In this document: in pieces, positions 27,787 to 36,777 of the stretch
Position numbering within the stretch: the first letter of the stretch is position 1
Layout of the letters: each line of letters begins with the position of its first letter
NCBI GenBank assembly: GCA_016712105.1
Contig: JADJRU010000007.1
Location: 132,182 to 196,181, forward strand
Length of the DNA stretch: 64,000 nucleotides
DNA from: Ahniella sp.
GTDB taxonomy: Bacteria; Pseudomonadota; Gammaproteobacteria; Xanthomonadales; Ahniellaceae
Direction of reading: 5' to 3'
Made by a program: the position numbers and the translations under genes
Notes under the pieces: generated by a model
Seen by the model: only the letters and a program-made list of their open reading frames with translations
The model's database searches: none
What the model was told of the DNA's origin: nothing

Positions 27787-28538
27787 GCGTAGGCGTACGA
27801 GTAGGCGATGGTCTGCTGCAGGACGCCGGCGAGCGGATACCCGAGCAGACTGGCCAACAATACCCGTAACCAGGCGGTCCAGCCGCCGGACATGAAACGA
27901 CCCTGGACGATGATCTGGGTGCCCATGAGCAACACGTTGGTCGCCAGCATCTGATCTGCGATCGTGATCTTCGACCATGCGAGGATCAGTGTCAGGGGAA
28001 TATCCAGCGCGATGCCGAGTGAGATCGCATATAGGGAGACAGCCCAGAATTCGGCAACGGATTTGCCACGGCGGGGGAACATCAGTCTGAGGCTCACCGC
28101 AATCGGCAAGCAGAACACCAGCATCCAATAGGGCATGAGCATGTACGCGCTTTCGTAGAAACTGGCGAATCTGGCCTTGGCTTCCGCATCGTCTATTTTG
28201 CTGAAGGTTGCCATGGTGGTACGGAATTCGTTCCAGAACGAATCGCCGAGAATCTGGATCGCCATAACCGACGCGGTCGCGCAGATCAGGAGCAACGCAA
28301 ACGGATGCATGAAATGTTTGCGGCGTCCGTCCAGCCAGCCCTGGATGGTGGCTTGCGGACGAAGCGCCACACCCACGAGTGTTCGCACAAAGCCGCTTTC
28401 GATATCGACGATCCGGGCCGCCAGATCGCGCAGCAAGCCGACCATCGTGAGTCGACCAGAGGGCTGGCGCAGCCCACATTGTGAGCAGAACGGGCCCGTC
28501 AAGGGTTGACTGCAATTACTGCAGGTTGCGGTGTTCAT
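27783..28538 (-). CDS. DUF3667 membrane protein with N-terminal zinc ribbon
   Basis: 251 residues. Two CxxC pairs at the N-terminus (CSNCSQPL and CSQCG) form a predicted zinc ribbon. An amphipathic segment (RDLAARIVDIESGFVRTLV) follows, then the family signature RPQATIQGWLDGRRKHFMHPFALLLIC and about five membrane helices. DUF3667 proteins have no assigned function. It is the middle of a minus-strand cluster and overlaps the downstream GNAT gene by ATGA. The frame is intact. Confidence 0.84.
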   Translation of the reverse strand: MNTATCSNCSQPLTGPFCSQCGLRQPSGRLTMVGLLRDLAARIVDIESGFVRTLVGVALRPQATIQGWLDGRRKHFMHPFALLLICATASVMAIQILGDSFWNEFRTTMATFSKIDDAEAKARFASFYESAYMLMPYWMLVFCLPIAVSLRLMFPRRGKSVAEFWAVSLYAISLGIALDIPLTLILAWSKITIADQMLATNVLLMGTQIIVQGRFMSGGWTAWLRVLLASLLGYPLAGVLQQTIAYSYAYA

Positions 28539-28552
28539 CCGGTGATGTCCTG

Positions 28553-29008
28553 CTACGACGTCAGGGACAGTTCGTAGACGTAAAAGGATTGGTCGCGAAT
28601 CCAGCCACTGGATTCGTAGAGCGCTTGTCCTGCCAGGTTGTCGATGGCCGTCTGCAACAACAATTCCTTGGCACCCAACGCTCGCCCATAACGCGCCGCG
28701 GCGTCGAGCAGCGCTCGTCCCACACCCTGCTGCCGGCAGTCGGGCGCCACAAACAGATCGTTGAGGATGAACAACCGCTTCATGCTGACCGACGAAAAGC
28801 TCGGGTAGAGCTGCGTGAATCCGGCAGCACGGCCATCGATTGTGGCGAGGAAGATCGTCGATTGCCCATGCTCGAAGCGATCGCGCAGGAATCGGCGGGC
28901 GCCATCCAGATCGGAGGCTTGCTGATAGAACTGCCTGTAGCCGTCGAACAGACCAGCGACGATCTCGAGGTCATCCAGGTTGGCTTCACGGACAGACAGG
29001 GCACTCAT
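28553..29008 (-). CDS. GNAT-family N-acetyltransferase
   Basis: 151 residues, intact. It starts MSALSVREANLDDLEIVAGLFDGYRQFY and has the acetyl-CoA loop LFVAPDCRQQGVGRALLDAA (Q/RxxGxG/A) followed by LQTAIDNLAGQALYESSGW, the usual GNAT C-terminal helix. Substrate unknown; the sequence resembles the small GNATs that act on amino acids or antibiotics, but there is no basis to choose. The start overlaps the stop of the DUF3574 lipoprotein gene (ATGA), and DUF3667 follows 14 bases downstream. Confidence 0.86.
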   Translation of the reverse strand: MSALSVREANLDDLEIVAGLFDGYRQFYQQASDLDGARRFLRDRFEHGQSTIFLATIDGRAAGFTQLYPSFSSVSMKRLFILNDLFVAPDCRQQGVGRALLDAAARYGRALGAKELLLQTAIDNLAGQALYESSGWIRDQSFYVYELSLTS

Positions 29009-29460
29009 GGTTCAGATCCGGTGTGTGGGTCAAGTACGCTGCAAATGCGATCCCGCTCTCGGAGGACCGCCTGCTGCTGGAAACGTTCGAGGTAAGCGCG
29101 ACTGACTGCGGCAATACGTTCGGCCTGATCTCCATCCGTCAGCAGGATCAGCTGGAAGCTCGGTTCCTGCCAGGTCTTGCCGTCGTCGCCGCGCCACTGG
29201 CCATGGGCATCAAGCCACGTGAACCCGGCCGGAAACCGCAGTGTGACCTCCTCGTCGAGGAATTGCTGCCACGCTGTCTGATCGACGGTTTGGCCATCGG
29301 CGCGAGACCGGCCGAGATACAGCACCCAACGCTCCTGCACCCGCTCGGTCGCGGAACAGACCGTGAGGCCAAGCCGCTCGGCATCGTGGACACGCACGCG
29401 AATGCAGCCGGTCGACACGATCGAAACGGTCAAGAGCAGAATGAGTCGAACCGGATTCAT
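29005..29460 (-). CDS. DUF3574 family lipoprotein
   Basis: 151 residues. The ATG at 29458-29460 gives a lipoprotein signal MNPVRLILLLTVSIVSTGC with the lipid-anchored Cys at residue 19. The mature domain contains WVLYLGRSRADGQTVDQTAW, FLDEEVTLRFPAGFTWLDA and HGQWRGDDGKTWQEPS, which match the DUF3574 family (small secreted proteins of unknown function). Translational overlaps join it to genes on both sides. The frame is intact. Confidence 0.82.
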   Translation of the reverse strand: MNPVRLILLLTVSIVSTGCIRVRVHDAERLGLTVCSATERVQERWVLYLGRSRADGQTVDQTAWQQFLDEEVTLRFPAGFTWLDAHGQWRGDDGKTWQEPSFQLILLTDGDQAERIAAVSRAYLERFQQQAVLRERDRICSVLDPHTGSEP

Positions 29461-29846
29461 GTCGTCACCTCGACTTGGGGCAGCAAACGCCGGAACAGAT
29501 GGGCCCGTCGACCTTTGCGCAGATCGATGAGTTCCGCTTCCACGATGATCTCGTGGCAAAAATCCGGCAGGCGCAGGATTCTGGTGTCGTGTTTGCTGAG
29601 CACCATATCGGCCGACCGGAACACGACCTGCCAACGCATACGGCTGTCAGGCGCCAGAACGACCAGTTGGCGCAACAGGAACGGCACGTCACCGGTGGAC
29701 AACTCCAACTGACGTCCGTCAAACCGCGATCCCAGGCTGCGACGGAGCAGGATCCGCCGGAAAAACGGGACGCTGGTGATCGAACCGGTGAGCAACCCCC
29801 AGATCATCACCCAGAACTTCAGCAGCAGTGCGATCAGGAATTCCAC
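29457..29846 (-). CDS. Small membrane protein of unknown function
   Basis: 129 residues that I do not recognise. An N-terminal hydrophobic segment (LIALLLKFWVMIWGLLTGSI) is followed by an Arg-rich stretch and a soluble beta-rich part (ELSTGDVPFLLRQLVVLAPDS) ending in LFRRLLPQVEVTT. The stop overlaps the start of the DUF3574 lipoprotein gene by four bases, so it opens a minus-strand operon of four or five genes. It would be an inner-membrane protein with a cytoplasmic domain. Confidence 0.6.
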   Translation of the reverse strand: MEFLIALLLKFWVMIWGLLTGSITSVPFFRRILLRRSLGSRFDGRQLELSTGDVPFLLRQLVVLAPDSRMRWQVVFRSADMVLSKHDTRILRLPDFCHEIIVEAELIDLRKGRRAHLFRRLLPQVEVTT

Positions 29847-29942
29847 AAGCGATCAATCCGTCAACGGAACGCTGAGCGTATCCGGCTCATTTCCCGCGCC
29901 GCAACGCCGATGCATGGGCAAGCGCTGACGCGGCCACAAAAA

Positions 29943-29961
29943 AGCGGGCCCCGGGCCCGCT
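29943..29961 (-). terminator. Rho-independent terminator of the RHH gene
   Basis: A near-perfect palindrome AGCGGGCCCCGGGCCCGCT. Read on the minus strand it is followed by TTTTTT (the A-run at 29937-29942), giving a classic stem plus U-tract just behind the ribbon-helix-helix gene. The opposite face (CTCTTTCC) is weaker. Confidence 0.75.
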
Positions 29962-29986
29962 CTTTCCGCCGATCAAGGCCGGTCAA

Positions 29987-30280
29987 TCAGCTGAATGAAA
30001 CGGCCTGCACCGGCAAACGTTCGAAAGCTTCGATCGCTGCGCGCATGACCTCGTCCTCGTCAACACTGCTGAAATGGCCGCTTGATCGCGACAGATCTCG
30101 CATCGGTACAGCGGTAATCGACAGGTTGCGGGCGGTTTCGTCACCCTGAACGCCCATGCCCAGACCCTGTTTGACCAGATTCAGCATCCCGTCGCTGATG
30201 GCCCAAGAGCGCTCGCGGGCGATGGTCTTGATGCGTTCGGCCACGTCGGCCTCGATTCCACGCAATACAAAGTCTGGCAT
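29987..30280 (-). CDS. Ribbon-helix-helix-type DNA-binding protein
   Basis: 97 residues from the ATG at 30278-30280. The N-terminus MPDFVLRGIEADVAERIKTI is a beta-strand/helix pattern of Arc/FitA-like RHH proteins, and AISDGMLNLVKQGL fits the second helix. The C-terminal half is acidic. RHH proteins often serve as antitoxins, but no toxin gene lies next to it: upstream is ampG and downstream a terminator. It therefore looks like a solitary regulator or a stability protein. It has its own promoter (30308-30335) and terminator. Confidence 0.62.
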   Translation of the reverse strand: MPDFVLRGIEADVAERIKTIARERSWAISDGMLNLVKQGLGMGVQGDETARNLSITAVPMRDLSRSSGHFSSVDEDEVMRAAIEAFERLPVQAVSFS

Positions 30281-30307
30281 GACGACACCTGCAACAGGAA
30301 GTTTGCA

Positions 30308-30335
30308 ATTATATGTCACACGCAACAAATTGAAA
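30308..30335 (-). promoter_or_regulatory. Putative sigma-70 promoter of the RHH gene
   Basis: On the minus strand TTTCAA (30330-30335), a 16-base spacer and TATAAT (30308-30313), a perfect -10. The transcript would start about 20 bases before the RHH coding region. AT content here is clearly above the neighbourhood. Confidence 0.55.
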
Positions 30336-30375
30336 CCGCGAATCACGTCTCGTCGGTATACCGCCTGTCCATGAT

Positions 30376-31746
30376 TTATCGCCGCTTGTCGGTCCTCCAG
30401 ACCAAAACAGCACAGGCGAGGACCGCGGGAACCCCGATCAACGCGGTTCCGATGAAAAACCAGGCATAAGCGTCCATCAGGCTGCCGTGGACTTTGAGCG
30501 ATTCAACCGCAGCTCCGGAGAATCCTTTCAGGGTCTTGCCGAGCAGGGCATAGAACGAACTGAGCAACGCATATTGGGTGGCGGTGTAGCCAAAACTGGT
30601 CAGGCTGGACATATAGGTGACCAGGGCGGTCCCGGCGAAACCTGCCGAGAAATTATCGATGGCCATGGCGCTGGCGAACACCGCGAGATCCGGACCCGTC
30701 CAAGCCATCCATGCAAATGCGAGATTGGACGCCGGGCCGAGCACCGCCCCGATCAACAGGGCCGTCACGCTGCCGAACCGGATGGCCGACAGACCCGCCG
30801 CAGCAATGCCAATGAACGTCGCGATCAAACCCACGGAGGCCCGGATCTCACCGATCAGCGCCTTGTCCATCTTCAAGTCGACATAGAGCGGGTTCGCCAT
30901 CGGCCCCATCACAAAATCGGCCAGGCGATACAAGGAAATGGTCACCAGCATCAGGACGGCCATGGCGCGGTGTTGGCGCAGGAAGGCCACGAATGGCCCG
31001 ACCAGACCATCGATCAGCCGAACCAGAATGGCCGGCATGCGGGTGACTCCCGGCAACTTGTCGACCACCGGTCGGACTTGACGCATGGGCTCGGTCGCCC
31101 GCCAGGTCGCCCACATGCCAATACCCATCAGCAGCGCCATGACCTGGTACGAGAGCGGCCAGCCCAGATCAGCGGCGACCACCAGGATCAGCGCGTCCGT
31201 AAGCAGCAAGGCAGTGCGGTAACCCAACTGGCTGGCGGCAGTCAGAAGTCCCAATTGGTCGGGGTCATCGGCACTTTCGATGCGCAGCGCATCGATGGCG
31301 ATGTCCTGCGTCGCGGAGGCGATGGCGGCCACCAGGATGAGCGTGCCAAACGCAACCAATTGGCTGACCGGCGACAACAGACTGGTGCCGAACAGGGCGA
31401 GCGCCAACAAGATCTGAGTGAACGCGATCCAGCCGCGCCGTCGCCCAAGCCAGGCACCGAACAGGGGCGCGTTGAACTGGTCGACCAGCGGCGACCACAG
31501 CACTTTGGCCGAATAGGCTATCCCGACCCAGGACAGGAAACCGATCGTCGAGAGCTCAAGACCCGCCTCGCGCAACCAGAATCCGAGCGTGTTGCCAACC
31601 AGCATGAACGGCAGACCGGAGGCAAAACCGAGCATCAGCAGCGTCAGGACTTTGGGCTGTCCCAGACTGCGGAAGACTGCCGCGGCGCCGACGGGGGCTT
31701 TGGTTTCAGGGGTTTTGGTCTCGGGGACCTTGGACTCAGCGGCCAT
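30376..31746 (-). CDS. ampG: AmpG-like MFS muropeptide permease
   Basis: 456 residues and about twelve to fourteen helices. Typical AmpG segments are LTLLMLGFASGLPFMLVGNTL, KVLWSPLVDQF, GRRRGWI, SATQDIAIDALRIE and LYRLADFVMGPMANPLYVDL. AmpG imports GlcNAc-anhydroMurNAc peptides from the periplasm for cell-wall recycling. The ATG at 31744-31746 was chosen; it lies inside the last codons of xthA, so the two genes overlap by 11 bases. An N-terminal Lys/Pro/Thr-rich extension (ETKTPETKAP) precedes the first helix. Confidence 0.87.
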   Translation of the reverse strand: MAAESKVPETKTPETKAPVGAAAVFRSLGQPKVLTLLMLGFASGLPFMLVGNTLGFWLREAGLELSTIGFLSWVGIAYSAKVLWSPLVDQFNAPLFGAWLGRRRGWIAFTQILLALALFGTSLLSPVSQLVAFGTLILVAAIASATQDIAIDALRIESADDPDQLGLLTAASQLGYRTALLLTDALILVVAADLGWPLSYQVMALLMGIGMWATWRATEPMRQVRPVVDKLPGVTRMPAILVRLIDGLVGPFVAFLRQHRAMAVLMLVTISLYRLADFVMGPMANPLYVDLKMDKALIGEIRASVGLIATFIGIAAAGLSAIRFGSVTALLIGAVLGPASNLAFAWMAWTGPDLAVFASAMAIDNFSAGFAGTALVTYMSSLTSFGYTATQYALLSSFYALLGKTLKGFSGAAVESLKVHGSLMDAYAWFFIGTALIGVPAVLACAVLVWRTDKRR

Positions 31747-32503
31747 AGTCCACCCGGTACGGCGCATGATCGGAGAATTTCGGCTCGGGATGGATCGCGC
31801 TCGAAACCAAGCGACTGGCCAAACCCGGGCTGACCACCTGATAGTCGATGCGCCAACCGACGTTCTTGGCTCGGGCCTGTCCGCGTTGGGACCACCAGGT
31901 GTAGTCCTGACCTTCGGGATTCAGGCGGCGGTAACTGTCCACCCAGCCGTGCTGGTGGAACAGCAGGTCCAGCCAGGCGCGCTCTTCCGGCAGGCAACCG
32001 GACGTTTTCTGGTTGCTCTTCCAGTTGCGGATGTCGCGTGCGGTATGGACGATGTTCCAGTCACCGCACAGCACGTAGTCGCGGCCGTTGTGCAGCCACT
32101 CGTGGAAGATCGGAGTGAGGAACTTCAGCACTTCGAATTTGAACTGCTGGCGCTCTTCAGCCGACGAACCGGACGGCAGATACAGGGACACCACACTGAG
32201 GTTGCCGAAACGCGCCTCGAGATACCGGCCTTCCTGGTCAAACGCTTCCCAGCCCAGCTGGTCGATCACTTCATCAGGCTGTTCGCGGCTGTATACCGCC
32301 ACGCCGGAGTAACCCTTTTTCTGGGCGTTGTTGAAATGGCGGTGGTAACCCTGGGGCTTGAACAGCGCGTCGTCGAGCTGGTCGGTCTGCGCCTTGGTTT
32401 CCTGCACACACAGGAAATCGATGTGTTCGGCGCCAAACCAGTCGAAAAAACCCTTGGCGGCGGCCGAACGGATGCCGTTGGCGTTGAAGCTGACAATACG
32501 CAT
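31736..32503 (-). CDS. xthA: Exodeoxyribonuclease III
   Basis: 255-residue apurinic/apyrimidinic endonuclease and 3' exonuclease for base-excision repair. It begins MRIVSFNANGIRSAAAKGF (catalytic Asn) and has CVQETKAQ (metal-binding Glu), SGVAVYSRE, SLYLPSG, LCGDWNIVHTARD (DxN catalytic pair), RIDYQVVSP and the terminal SDHAPYRVDY with the catalytic His. Complete and intact. The downstream ampG overlaps its 3' end. Confidence 0.94.
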   Translation of the reverse strand: MRIVSFNANGIRSAAAKGFFDWFGAEHIDFLCVQETKAQTDQLDDALFKPQGYHRHFNNAQKKGYSGVAVYSREQPDEVIDQLGWEAFDQEGRYLEARFGNLSVVSLYLPSGSSAEERQQFKFEVLKFLTPIFHEWLHNGRDYVLCGDWNIVHTARDIRNWKSNQKTSGCLPEERAWLDLLFHQHGWVDSYRRLNPEGQDYTWWSQRGQARAKNVGWRIDYQVVSPGLASRLVSSAIHPEPKFSDHAPYRVDYGR

Positions 32504-32571
32504 GAACGGCCCGCTGGATGGGAAAGCGCCATCTTAGCGACCGCGGCCGGGGTAGACCCAGCCCCTGCTGA

Positions 32572-33012
32572 TCAGCCGTCGAAATTGCCGTTGAACATCA
32601 GGTCTTTGCCCGGGTTGCCCTGCTCGAACTCGCCACCGAACATCTGATCGGATGGCTCGAAGGCCGCCACGAACAAGTCATCGGAAGCCGGGGTGGACAC
32701 CATGGCCGGCATCTGCGTACTTTCGGGGGCACGAATGTTCAGCGCACCAATCGCCACCGCCGTAATGGCGGCCGCTGCGAAGGCCGCCGGGAATCCGGCG
32801 CCTTGCCACCAGGCGACCAGACGATCACCAAGGGAGCCACGCTGGACGCGGGCGACGTCGTTGGCCAGCTCGGCACACAGGGATTCACTGGCCAGCGCCA
32901 GTTTGAGTGCCCGGATGGCGGACGGATCGTTCAGGCGGGCAAGCAGGGCGGTTTCCCCGGCCAGAATTCGGCCGAGTTCATGGCTGTTCAAGTTGTGGTT
33001 GAGCTCAGTCAT
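32572..33012 (-). CDS. Putative anti-sigma factor / single-span membrane protein with F-x-x-x-F-E repeats
   Basis: 146 residues from the ATG at 33010-33012, overlapping the sigma gene stop by 8 bases, the standard sigma/anti-sigma order. An N-terminal cytoplasmic helical part (SHELGRILAGETALLARLND) precedes one membrane segment (FPAAFAAAAITAVAIGALNI). The outer tail holds three similar motifs: LFVAAFE, MFGGEFE and MFNGNFD. I do not see the HXXXCXXC zinc motif of ZAS anti-sigmas. The anti-sigma role is inferred from position and topology only. The tail motif resembles the C-termini of secreted proteins in this window. Confidence 0.6.
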   Translation of the reverse strand: MTELNHNLNSHELGRILAGETALLARLNDPSAIRALKLALASESLCAELANDVARVQRGSLGDRLVAWWQGAGFPAAFAAAAITAVAIGALNIRAPESTQMPAMVSTPASDDLFVAAFEPSDQMFGGEFEQGNPGKDLMFNGNFDG

Positions 33013-33550
33013 CGATTTGTTCGCCTCCGCGCGCACGCAGTTTTTCTTTCAGTTCTTCGATGCCGCGATAGGACAATTGCTGGGCCGAAGCGACACTCAC
33101 ACCGAGCAGGCGGGCGATTTCGTCGGCCGTGAAGCCTTGGATCGCGAGCTTCACCGGCCAACGCCGGCGCTCGGGCAAACTGTCGATCTCGGCCAACAAG
33201 CGCTTGCGCCACTCATCGGCTCGTGCCTCCAGCTCCGGGTTGGATGCTGGCTGCTGGGTGGGGTCGACGACCGATTCATCGGTATCGTCGAGGTTTTCCA
33301 TCGGACGGTTTTCGGAACGCCTGAGCGCATCGACCACCGTCGTCACCACCACCCTCTGTATATAAGACGCAGGGAACTCGACTTTTTTGTCACTTTCCAG
33401 CGTTCGCCACAGTTTGATGCGGACTTCCTGCTCGATATCGTCCGGATCCAGACCCTGGCCCCGCCCACAATGCTGGTCCACCAACACCCGCAACCGGGTG
33501 CCGAAGCGGGCCAACAGCGCCTGCAGTTCCTTGTGCTTCGGATCGGTCAT
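33005..33550 (-). CDS. ECF-type RNA polymerase sigma factor
   Basis: 181 residues from the ATG at 33548-33550. Region 2 is seen as LVDQHCGRGQGLDPDDIEQEVRIKLW and FPASYIQRVVVTTVVDALRR. A linker of about 35 residues follows, then region 4 as LPERRRWPVKLAIQGFTADEIARLLG with the helix-turn-helix SVASAQQLSYRGIEELKEKL. It should direct polymerase to stress- or envelope-responsive promoters. The next gene, overlapping by 8 bases, is the putative membrane anti-sigma. Confidence 0.85.
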   Translation of the reverse strand: MTDPKHKELQALLARFGTRLRVLVDQHCGRGQGLDPDDIEQEVRIKLWRTLESDKKVEFPASYIQRVVVTTVVDALRRSENRPMENLDDTDESVVDPTQQPASNPELEARADEWRKRLLAEIDSLPERRRWPVKLAIQGFTADEIARLLGVSVASAQQLSYRGIEELKEKLRARGGEQIDD

Positions 33551-33745
33551 CGGTACCGGCTTGGTCGGGTCAATGGGCAAGCTTATTGGCCCAATCCGTC
33601 CGAGCCAAGCCGCCCCTTGCCGCACCGCACCGAAGCCGATCACAATCGGCGTTCTGGTCCCCCGCCCCCCGGTCGGGGCTGTGGCCCGGCTCGCCAGCAT
33701 CCTGACGAGCCGGGACCTGACCACTGCATTGGATTGGGAGCGTCT

Positions 33746-36316
33746 GTGTCCGGCATTTTGGTAGTGGAGCGATCAACGACCTTGAAGCATCTCCTGCAGC
33801 GTACGTTGCAGGCGGCTCAGGTTGCCAGTTGGGCTGAGCTCGAGAGCTACGCCGACACCCTGGACCACCTGCAGCGCGCGCGATCAGGGCCAGCCGTATG
33901 CCATGGTCATCCTGGGCGCACCGGCGCGGATGACCCGGGAATTCGACGACCTGCTCATCTATCTGCGAAATCCACGCGAACTCAAGGTGCCGCTGCTGCT
34001 TCTGGCGCATGAACGGACAGCCGACGTAGCCGGGTTCCTGCTGGCCCGTCCGGACACCCAGTTCCTGTTGTGGAGCAATTTTTCGCGGATTCCGGCGCTG
34101 ATCCGCCAGGCAGTTGGCGCTCATTCCGCCGCAAAGGCACCTGCCGACGTCCGCGGAGGCGACCGGCCCAAAGCCGAAATTTCGCTGGGTGAACCCGCGC
34201 CACAAGCACCACGTCAGGCTCCCGCGCCAGCAAGCCCCCCGTCAAGACCGGCCCCGGTTGCCCGTCCAACACCGGCGCCCGTAGCGGCCCCGGCAACGGT
34301 CGAAACGCCCATTAAGGCCTCGACCGGCCACTACGATCTGTTCGTGCTCGATTACTTCCTGCCCGACGGTAACGGCGACGAACTCTGCCGCCGCTTGCGC
34401 GAGGTGCCGAAGTATCGCGAAACACCGATCGCCATGATCACCAGCACCTATCGCGAAGACATCATCCGCAAGTCGCTGGATGCCGGCGCGCTGGAGTGCA
34501 CGTTCAAGAACGAAGCGAAGGAACTGTTCCTGGCACGGATCGGCAGCCTCGCTCGCCAGATCACCATGCGCAAGCAGATGCTGGGCGAGAAGCAGCGCCT
34601 CGGCGACATTCTGGGATCAGTCGGGGATGGTGTTTACGGTGTCGATGCGAGCGGGCGCCTGAGTTTCATCAACCCGACGGCACTGCGCCTGCTTGGGCAT
34701 GACGACGAGACGGCTCTGATCGGCATGAACGCCCACGAGGCCATTCACCATTCCGACGACAGCGGCGGCAATTTGCCGGAAGCCGATTCGCGACTGGCGC
34801 AGGCCTATCGCAGTGGTGAGTCACTCAATCGTATCGAAGCTCTGTTTTTCGACCGCGACCACCGACCCGTGCCAGTCGAGTGCTCCGTTCACGTGCTGAT
34901 GCTGCATGGCCAGCGCGATGGCACGGTCGTGGTGTTCCGTGACATCTCCGAGCGCAAGAGCGCCGACCGCCTGAAGTGGGAGCTCAGCCACGATCCGCTG
35001 ACCGGTCTGCACAATGCGCGCCACTTCAACCAGGCGCTCAGCAGCGAACTGGCCAAACGTCGTGAGCAGGGTGGTTACTCCGCGGTGTTGTACATCGACA
35101 TCGATCGCTTTACGCACATTGTCGACAGTGCCGGCGGGGATGCAGCCGACCAGTTGCTGATCGAATATGGCCAGTTGATCGGCAAACGCCTGCGCGACGG
35201 CGATGTGCTGTCGCGGCTCGAAGCAGATCGCCTGGCACTGCTGCTGACGAACGTCCAGCTCGACAACCTGTTTACGGTTGCCGACAGCTTCCGCGAACTC
35301 GCGCGCCAGACCAACTACCGCATGAATCGTACGCGCCGCCATGCGACCGCTTCGGTCGGTGTCGCGGTGTTGTCGCGTGACACACCCTCATCCGAATATG
35401 TCGTCGAGCATGCGCGTGTGGCCTGCAAGAGCGCCAAACACCGCGGACGCGATCAGACTCAGATTTACGTTGGCGAACATGACGTGCGCGTTGCGCGCGA
35501 ACTGGAGGCCGGCTGGATCTCCCGCTTCCGCGACGCTCTCGACGAGAATCGTTTCGAGTTTGCGGCGCAACCGATCGTGCCGATTCTCGATGTGGCCGAA
35601 GCAACGGAAGAACCGGACGGCGCCTGGCGGCTCGGCAATCGCCAGCACGAAATACTGTTCGAGTTGCTGATCCGCATGCGCGAACGCAAGGGCGAATACG
35701 TGTCTCCGGCGGTGTTCGTACCGCTGGCCGAGCGCGTCGGCATGATGTCGAAGATCGATCTCTGGGGCGTGCGCCATGTGCTCCGGCGTCCTCGCCGAGA
35801 AGAACGCGTTCGCCGGTGGCAAGATTGCGTTCAGCATCAATCTGTCGAACCAGACCCTCGCCGACACTGAAACGATGAATGCCATCGCCGACGTGATCCG
35901 CACCAGTGGTGTCCCGCCCAAAGCGCTGGTCTTCGAGATCACCGAAACCAGCGAAATGACGTCGATGCATCTGGTGCGCAAGCACATGAACCTGCTGCGT
36001 GGCCTGGGGATGCCGGTTTGCGCTGGACGACTTCGGCACCGGCTTCTCGTCGTTCACGCATCTGCGCCATTTGCCGGTCGACTTCGTGAAGATCGAAGGC
36101 AGTTTCGTCGAAGGCATGGCCGACAACGATCTCGATCACACCATGGTGGCAAGTATCGTGAATCTGGCGAAGTCGATGAAACTCGCCGTGATTGGTGAAC
36201 ACGTGGACTCCGAAGCAACCTTGGCAAGTCTGCGTGCTTCCGGTGCCGAGTTTGCGCAAGGCCATCTGCTGGGAGCGCCGAGGAAACTTCTCGATCTGGA
36301 TTTCAACGCGCTGTAG
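33746..36316 (+). CDS. FimX-like REC-PAS-GGDEF-EAL protein with degenerate catalytic sites (three frameshifts)
   Basis: 855 residues when three one-base insertions are removed (near 33877-33885, 35781-35784 and 36012-36015), and the total then divides by three. From the GTG at 33746: a divergent receiver-like domain, an Ala/Pro linker, a receiver segment (LFVLDYFLPDGNGDEL), PAS (ILGSVGDGVYGVDASGR), GGDEF and EAL domains. The GGDEF signature is replaced by RLEADRLALLL. The EAL signature reads ELLIRM, while INLSNQTL, FEITET, ALDDFGTGFSSF and VDFVKIEGSF remain. This architecture and decay match FimX, a c-di-GMP-binding effector of type IV pilus assembly. Cyclase activity is unlikely and phosphodiesterase activity doubtful. 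Confidence 0.78.
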
Positions 36317-36547
36317 GCGTGGGGACCCCTCCGTTCTCGTGAAGGGCGCCTGGAAGCCGATGAGGGGCAGATTGGCCCGAAGATCGATCGCCAGGTATCT
36401 CGCGACCAGTCCGAGGAAATTGCCGCGTCGCGCGCTCCTCTCGATGACGACTCCCACAGGTCCCGATCCTTGTTGCATCGCAGGTTCCTGATGACGAACC
36501 AGCGCCAAGCCTTCATCTGCGGCGGGAATCAGTCGCCGCCGCCTGGG

Positions 36548-36621
36548 GCTTCAGCCGCGGGATGCCGGGAGTGGACGGCCTTCCGGCGAACGCCCGATGC
36601 TTGATGCATCGCGGCTGAAGC
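36548..36621. repeat. REP-like inverted repeat
   Basis: GCTTCAGCCGCGGGATGC (36548-36565) and GCATCGCGGCTGAAGC (36606-36621) are inverted copies separated by 40 bases. This is the palindromic type scattered between Xanthomonadales genes. It lies in the stretch 36317-36777, where I see no credible gene. Confidence 0.6.
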
Positions 36622-36777
36622 TAGGACTGCCCTGGACGAAGCAGGCTTCCGGATACGAGAACTGCAAGACAGGACCGGGCGGTTTCAGCTCCCAAAGCAC
36701 GGAATTCATCGGGCAAAACACGGGTGACGCCCTTGAAGTCGCGGCCACCATCAACGCATGTCGTCAAGGATCGGAAC

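Noticed and set aside
29987..30280. Toxin-antitoxin module around the RHH protein
   Set aside because: No toxin-sized gene is adjacent. The gene is bounded by its own promoter and terminator.
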